Below are positions 60,127-64,000 of a stretch of 64,000 nt of DNA, piece by piece. The DNA lies in assembly GCA_013399855.1 (NCBI GenBank), contig VXAY01001965.1, forward strand, positions 647,248 through 711,247. The letters run 5' to 3'. The translations under genes and the position numbers were made by a program. Origin of the DNA: Oxyruncus cristatus. Lineage: Eukaryota; Chordata; Aves; Passeriformes; Cotingidae. Position 1 is the stretch's first letter. Each line of letters opens with the position of its first letter. Under the pieces are notes generated by a model. The model was not told where the DNA came from, did no database searches, and saw only the letters and a program-made list of their open reading frames with translations.

Positions 60127-63078
60127 TTCCCTGGTAATTATACAAGCAGTGAAAGGATCACTTTCAAAGTTGAATCATTATTACTTGTATAGCATAAATT
60201 TTAATTTAGTTAGAAATGCAAAGTTTATTACAATTGTCTTGAAAAATCAATGGCTTAAACTGAGGAGGAAAAGAAAGTCTCATGAAATCCCCAGTAGTTT
60301 TGTTAAGTCCAAAACTAAATTAAAATAGAGCAAAGAAAAGCCATAAAGGTTTCATAAAACTCAGACATGTCACCATGGTATTGCCATCCTGTTACTTCAC
60401 CTATGAGGAGAAGGTTGCAGGACTGCACTCAGTGCTGTGCCTGTGCTTTTGATCATGTTTTACCTCCTGTTTAATTTAAGTATTTAGGGTTAAAATGCTG
60501 TCAGGGAAGTGGATGCCTCAGGGGTCAGATACCACTCAAACAAACCTTTCATTCCTGGGTCTCCAGACGAAGTGTACTCCTAAAACTGTCCCTCCCATAC
60601 ACTATCCCCTGCTGAAGCTCACAGTGCTCCACACAAAAATGAAGCCTCTGAAAGACATTTCCAAACAGAACATGAAAAGTCAAGTCTGCAAGTAAAGGAC
60701 AATCTTCGTACTGATCACTAAGCAGACATCTTCTTACCAAGTTCCTGAAGTGCTAAAATGCAAGTCAATATCCATGTCTGGGTCTTTCTCCTGGTTTTGA
60801 TTCAGTTGGCACAGTGATAAAGCAGCACCAACCTCTGCACTAGAATTCAGTGCTGAGGATAAAACAAGGGAAACTTATGGGTTTGGGAAAGAAGGATTGG
60901 CAAAACAGGAGCACTGGACTTAGAAGAGATAACATGATGAGGGAGCAGGAGGCACTTGAGAGTGAAAGCTGTCAGAGAGGTTGTTGGCACTACAAGGCAC
61001 CTCCTCTCCACTGGATCTTTGTTGTGGGGCAGGAAGCAGTTCTGCAACACATCTATGTGACTACACATCTATGTCTGTGTTACAAAGGAAAGCTGGGCAT
61101 TGACCTATGACTTTGGAGATAGCTGTATATGTAACAACATATTCACACTGTTTAACACTAGCCTGCTTTGGAGCAAACTGGCCATGGGCAGTCTGTGCAG
61201 GCTATATGATACTCAGTGCTGGAGTTCCCTGAGACTTTAATGAATCATAAGATATGTAATTATTTCAATTTTTTTAAAGTAATGTGTAGGCCTATTTTGC
61301 TTTGTAAGTGGGAAGATTTTATAGTATGTAACTGAGGAATAGTACTCCATGTGATATAGCATATGGGTGCTTGAGAATGCAGTCTTTTGAGTAGGTGTTT
61401 AACACAGTAGGATAGAGAAACCAGCATTAGTGTATCATATCCACACTGCCTTTTCAGAGTGGGATCTCATATGAACAGTCTCCCAACACTGTGGGGAGCA
61501 GACTGCTACTGTTTGGTAGTGGAATGGAATTTTGTCATGGTGAAAAACTGATGAAGGATGAAAGACCATAAGAGGAAATAAAAATTCAACCTGTGCTTCT
61601 AGTACGGTGATGTAATAAAATCATGCTAATGTGGTTGTGAGGTAATGTTTGTTGTTTGATGGTTGTGAAACATGGTTTGAAAACCATGTACCCATTTTTC
61701 ATATTTCTTGCCTAGTATAAGTCCAGGCTAGACCCTTCCCACTGTATAGAAATTCAGATATCCATGGGAGGTATTTGAATTTCTGCCGAGCACATGATAG
61801 AAATGTTACTGTTATTTGTATATTTTCCATCCCATCAATAATTTTAATATCTTTTGATCAGTAATGGTGACTAATAATTCTCATTGTCTTCTTTGAAAGT
61901 ATGATTTCATTAGAGGTTTTTACTATTTGTGTAAAACATCATTTATGCTTACATACTGTTATTATTAAAGGCAGAGAACAATCCAGCTTTAAAACTGCAA
62001 AATGGTTTCTGGTTGTTTGAAAAGTTTATTGGCAAGAATTTATCATTTTACTTCATATGTTGTCATCTCATTTTACAGATTTTGAATTCTTTTTGTATTC
62101 TGACTGTGATTCTGGCAATAGCAGAGTTTGAATTTTCTATTGATTTTGGGGAAAGAAGGAATTCATAAGAAATTTCCCATCCTGAGCAGACTGACCATTT
62201 GTAAATCCCACATTTATTTATTTTTGAGAATGTAAATGAAGAAAAAGAGAATGCCACAACCATTTCATTCTCACAAGATATAACCATGTATCTCTCTTCT
62301 TTATACAGCTGTAGGTTAACATTTAAATGTTGTACCTGTGATATTCTTTTAGTGTCATAGTTTTTGTTAGAATAGAGACATGCCTTATTTTTATGCATTC
62401 CAATAAGCAATAGTCTTTGAACAGTAAAGAATAACATATTAGAACCATTTGGATATCTTATCAGGATCATGTATTTTTCTTCCTTTTTTTTTGTGAAGTA
62501 GTTCAGTGGCTTTTCTTAACTCCAAGGGCAGAAAGATGTTACTCTCAGTGGGGTTGAGCAAACATGCCTAGAGAACAGATAAATCCAGGGAGGAGTAAAT
62601 CAACTTAGTGACAAGGAAGAAATGGGAGCAGAGAGAAGTATGTCTCTTAACCTCACAGCATGGGAAAGGCATCTGTCTGAAGGACACAACAAAAATTAGT
62701 AGGATAAAATCATAGGGATGAGTAAATTATTGCTTAGTGCTACAAGGTCTCATATAACGTCACATTTTTAATTTGACAACTGAGTTATAATTTACAGCAC
62801 GAATGAATTTGCCGATGGCAGATTTGGCTTGGGACAAGGGAATGCTTACTATATCACTACAAAATATCAAACCATCTGTTTCATATAGGGAGGCACAGAT
62901 TGAGAAAAATTGAGAGTTATCAATGTGAGCCAATATTCCTTATTCTCATATTTTGAATTACAATTATGCTAGTGCTGTACATCTGAAAGTACCTATAATA
63001 CAAATATATGTAACATATTTTTGTATATATACCTCACTTTAAATTTCTTCCCTGTCAGTCTCTTTCTCACTCACAAGT
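60127..63078. other. AT-rich unique DNA, no gene recognised
   Basis: The 135-codon minus-strand frame at 62063-62470 is the second-longest in the window, but I recognise no domain, signal peptide or repeat in it. Antisense-overlapping frames at 60495-61110 are likewise unrecognised. Confidence 0.45.
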
Positions 63079-63094
63079 ACACACACACACACAC
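63079..63094. repeat. (AC)8 microsatellite
   Basis: Eight AC units followed by GCAAAT. Confidence 0.9.
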
Positions 63095-63814
63095 GCAAAT
63101 ACTCAGATGAAAATTCAGAGTCTACATGTGTAGCATGACAGATATTTTCAGATCAAGCAGAAATAGAAGAAATTCCACCTTTGCTCTTAAGGCAGGCACC
63201 AGGATCAGATGGATTTTCATACAAATATTACAAAATATTTAAAGATATTTTATATCTCATCTTACTAAGTACTTATAACCATGACTCAAGAATGAAGCTT
63301 TTCCAAATTGTATAGGATTTACTGTTATTTCTTTATTAACAAAAAATAGTAATTTCTCATCTGTGGTTCATAAATACCCTGTTAGTGGATAAGATTTTAG
63401 TAAGTTTTGAGAAAAAAAAATCAAAAGCTTTGGGCCTTAATGAAAATCATGTATTGTATCTCAGGAGGTTGCCCCAACAAGAAAGATACCGGATTAGAGA
63501 AAGTGGTTTAGTTCATCCTTATCAAGGTGGTTCTACTCACAGCTGACACACTGCCAGAAATATTCACAGGTTGATAGAGGTAATAAATTTTAGCAAGGTT
63601 TTATATAGCCAGATATATAGGTAGGTGAAAAAACACAGTTCTTTTTGACTTAGGATCCTCACTTACGTTGAGTAAGATTATGCTTGCATCTGTGAATAAG
63701 GAAGCTAAAACCAACTCCATCTGTGATGAATAAAGTAAAACATAATCAGAAACCTCTAATTCTTGGACCACTTGGCAGCTTAATACAAGAAAAATTAATT
63801 TGTCCATTTTTACT
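63095..63814. other. AT-rich unique DNA, no gene recognised
   Basis: Nothing supported. A 90-codon minus-strand frame (63601-63873) overlaps the CR1 tail and has no known motif. Confidence 0.5.
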
Positions 63815-63885
63815 GCTGGAGGATTGGACAAAATGACCTTTAGAGGTCCTTTCCAATCCAAGCTATTATACAATTCTGCGATTGA
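63815..63885 (+). mobile_element. Short CR1 3' end
   Basis: CTGGAGGATTGGACAAAATG, ACCTTTAGAGGTCCTTTCCA and ATCCAAGCTATTATACAATT then CTGCGATTG reproduce the last part of a CR1 3' UTR and a degenerate terminal array. About 70 bp remain. The flanking sequence upstream is not recognisable as CR1, so the copy is extremely 5'-truncated. Confidence 0.88.
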
Positions 63886-64000
63886 TTGTATGACTAAAGA
63901 TGGCAGGAATTATTTGTATTTGGCTAGTTTTAGAAGTGCCAGTGAGGACTGTACTCTGCTAATGTGAGGAATCCAGGTAAGTATATATATGGGTACAGCT
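63886..64000. other. Window end, no feature recognised
   Basis: Short AT-rich flank to the window edge. Confidence 0.5.

Noticed and set aside
59939..60145. Lys/Ile-rich 68-codon minus-strand frame
   Set aside because: Product of the T-rich low-complexity tract.

Overview
The window looks like a stretch of bird nuclear genome, intergenic or deep-intronic. The main evidence is a set of CR1 LINE fragments (the dominant retroposon of birds). Several end in the diagnostic CR1 3' repeat built from the 8-mer ATTCTATG. Two solo LTRs also resemble endogenous-retrovirus LTR families I know from zebra finch and other birds. The DNA is AT-rich and full of short A/T, TTTG and purine-rich tracts. A passerine or other neoavian host is my best guess, at low confidence. 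I recognise no protein-coding exon of a host gene, no rRNA or tRNA, no CRISPR array and no bacterial-type operon. Nearly all open frames longer than 60 codons are either chance frames in AT-rich DNA or lie inside (or antisense to) CR1.

Layout. 1-448: CR1 3' end (+), cut by the window edge. 449-13935: unique AT-rich DNA with a 127-bp fold-back structure (6796-6922), a 30-bp tandem duplication (8749-8808) and a TTTG microsatellite (12945-13022). 13936-19000: three CR1 copies, namely a short (-) remnant, a 0.55-kb (+) copy, and a 1.6-kb (-) copy that keeps parts of ORF2 but has lost the reverse-transcriptase catalytic core. 19347-19669: a short ERVL-like solo LTR with perfect 5-bp target-site duplications. 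19675-31846: unique DNA with simple repeats. 31847-36743: three more CR1 copies, one of which is followed directly by a 16-bp-stem hairpin. 36744-51235: unique DNA with simple repeats and tandem duplications. 51236-54016: a repeat cluster with two older CR1 fragments, then a CR1 split by a 715-bp solo LTR. 54017-64000: mostly unique DNA with an orphan CR1-type terminal repeat (55665-55726), a 39-base T tract (57063-57101) and a last CR1 tail (63815-63885).

How the parts relate: nothing here works together as a gene system. The window records repeated CR1 retroposition (5'-truncated copies in both orientations), two LTR insertions later reduced to solo LTRs, and replication-slippage duplications. 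The nested LTR-in-CR1 arrangement gives a clear relative order of events. Family names and boundaries come from reading the sequence. RepeatMasker against an avian library would settle subfamilies and ages, and alignment to an annotated bird genome would show whether the window lies inside an intron.
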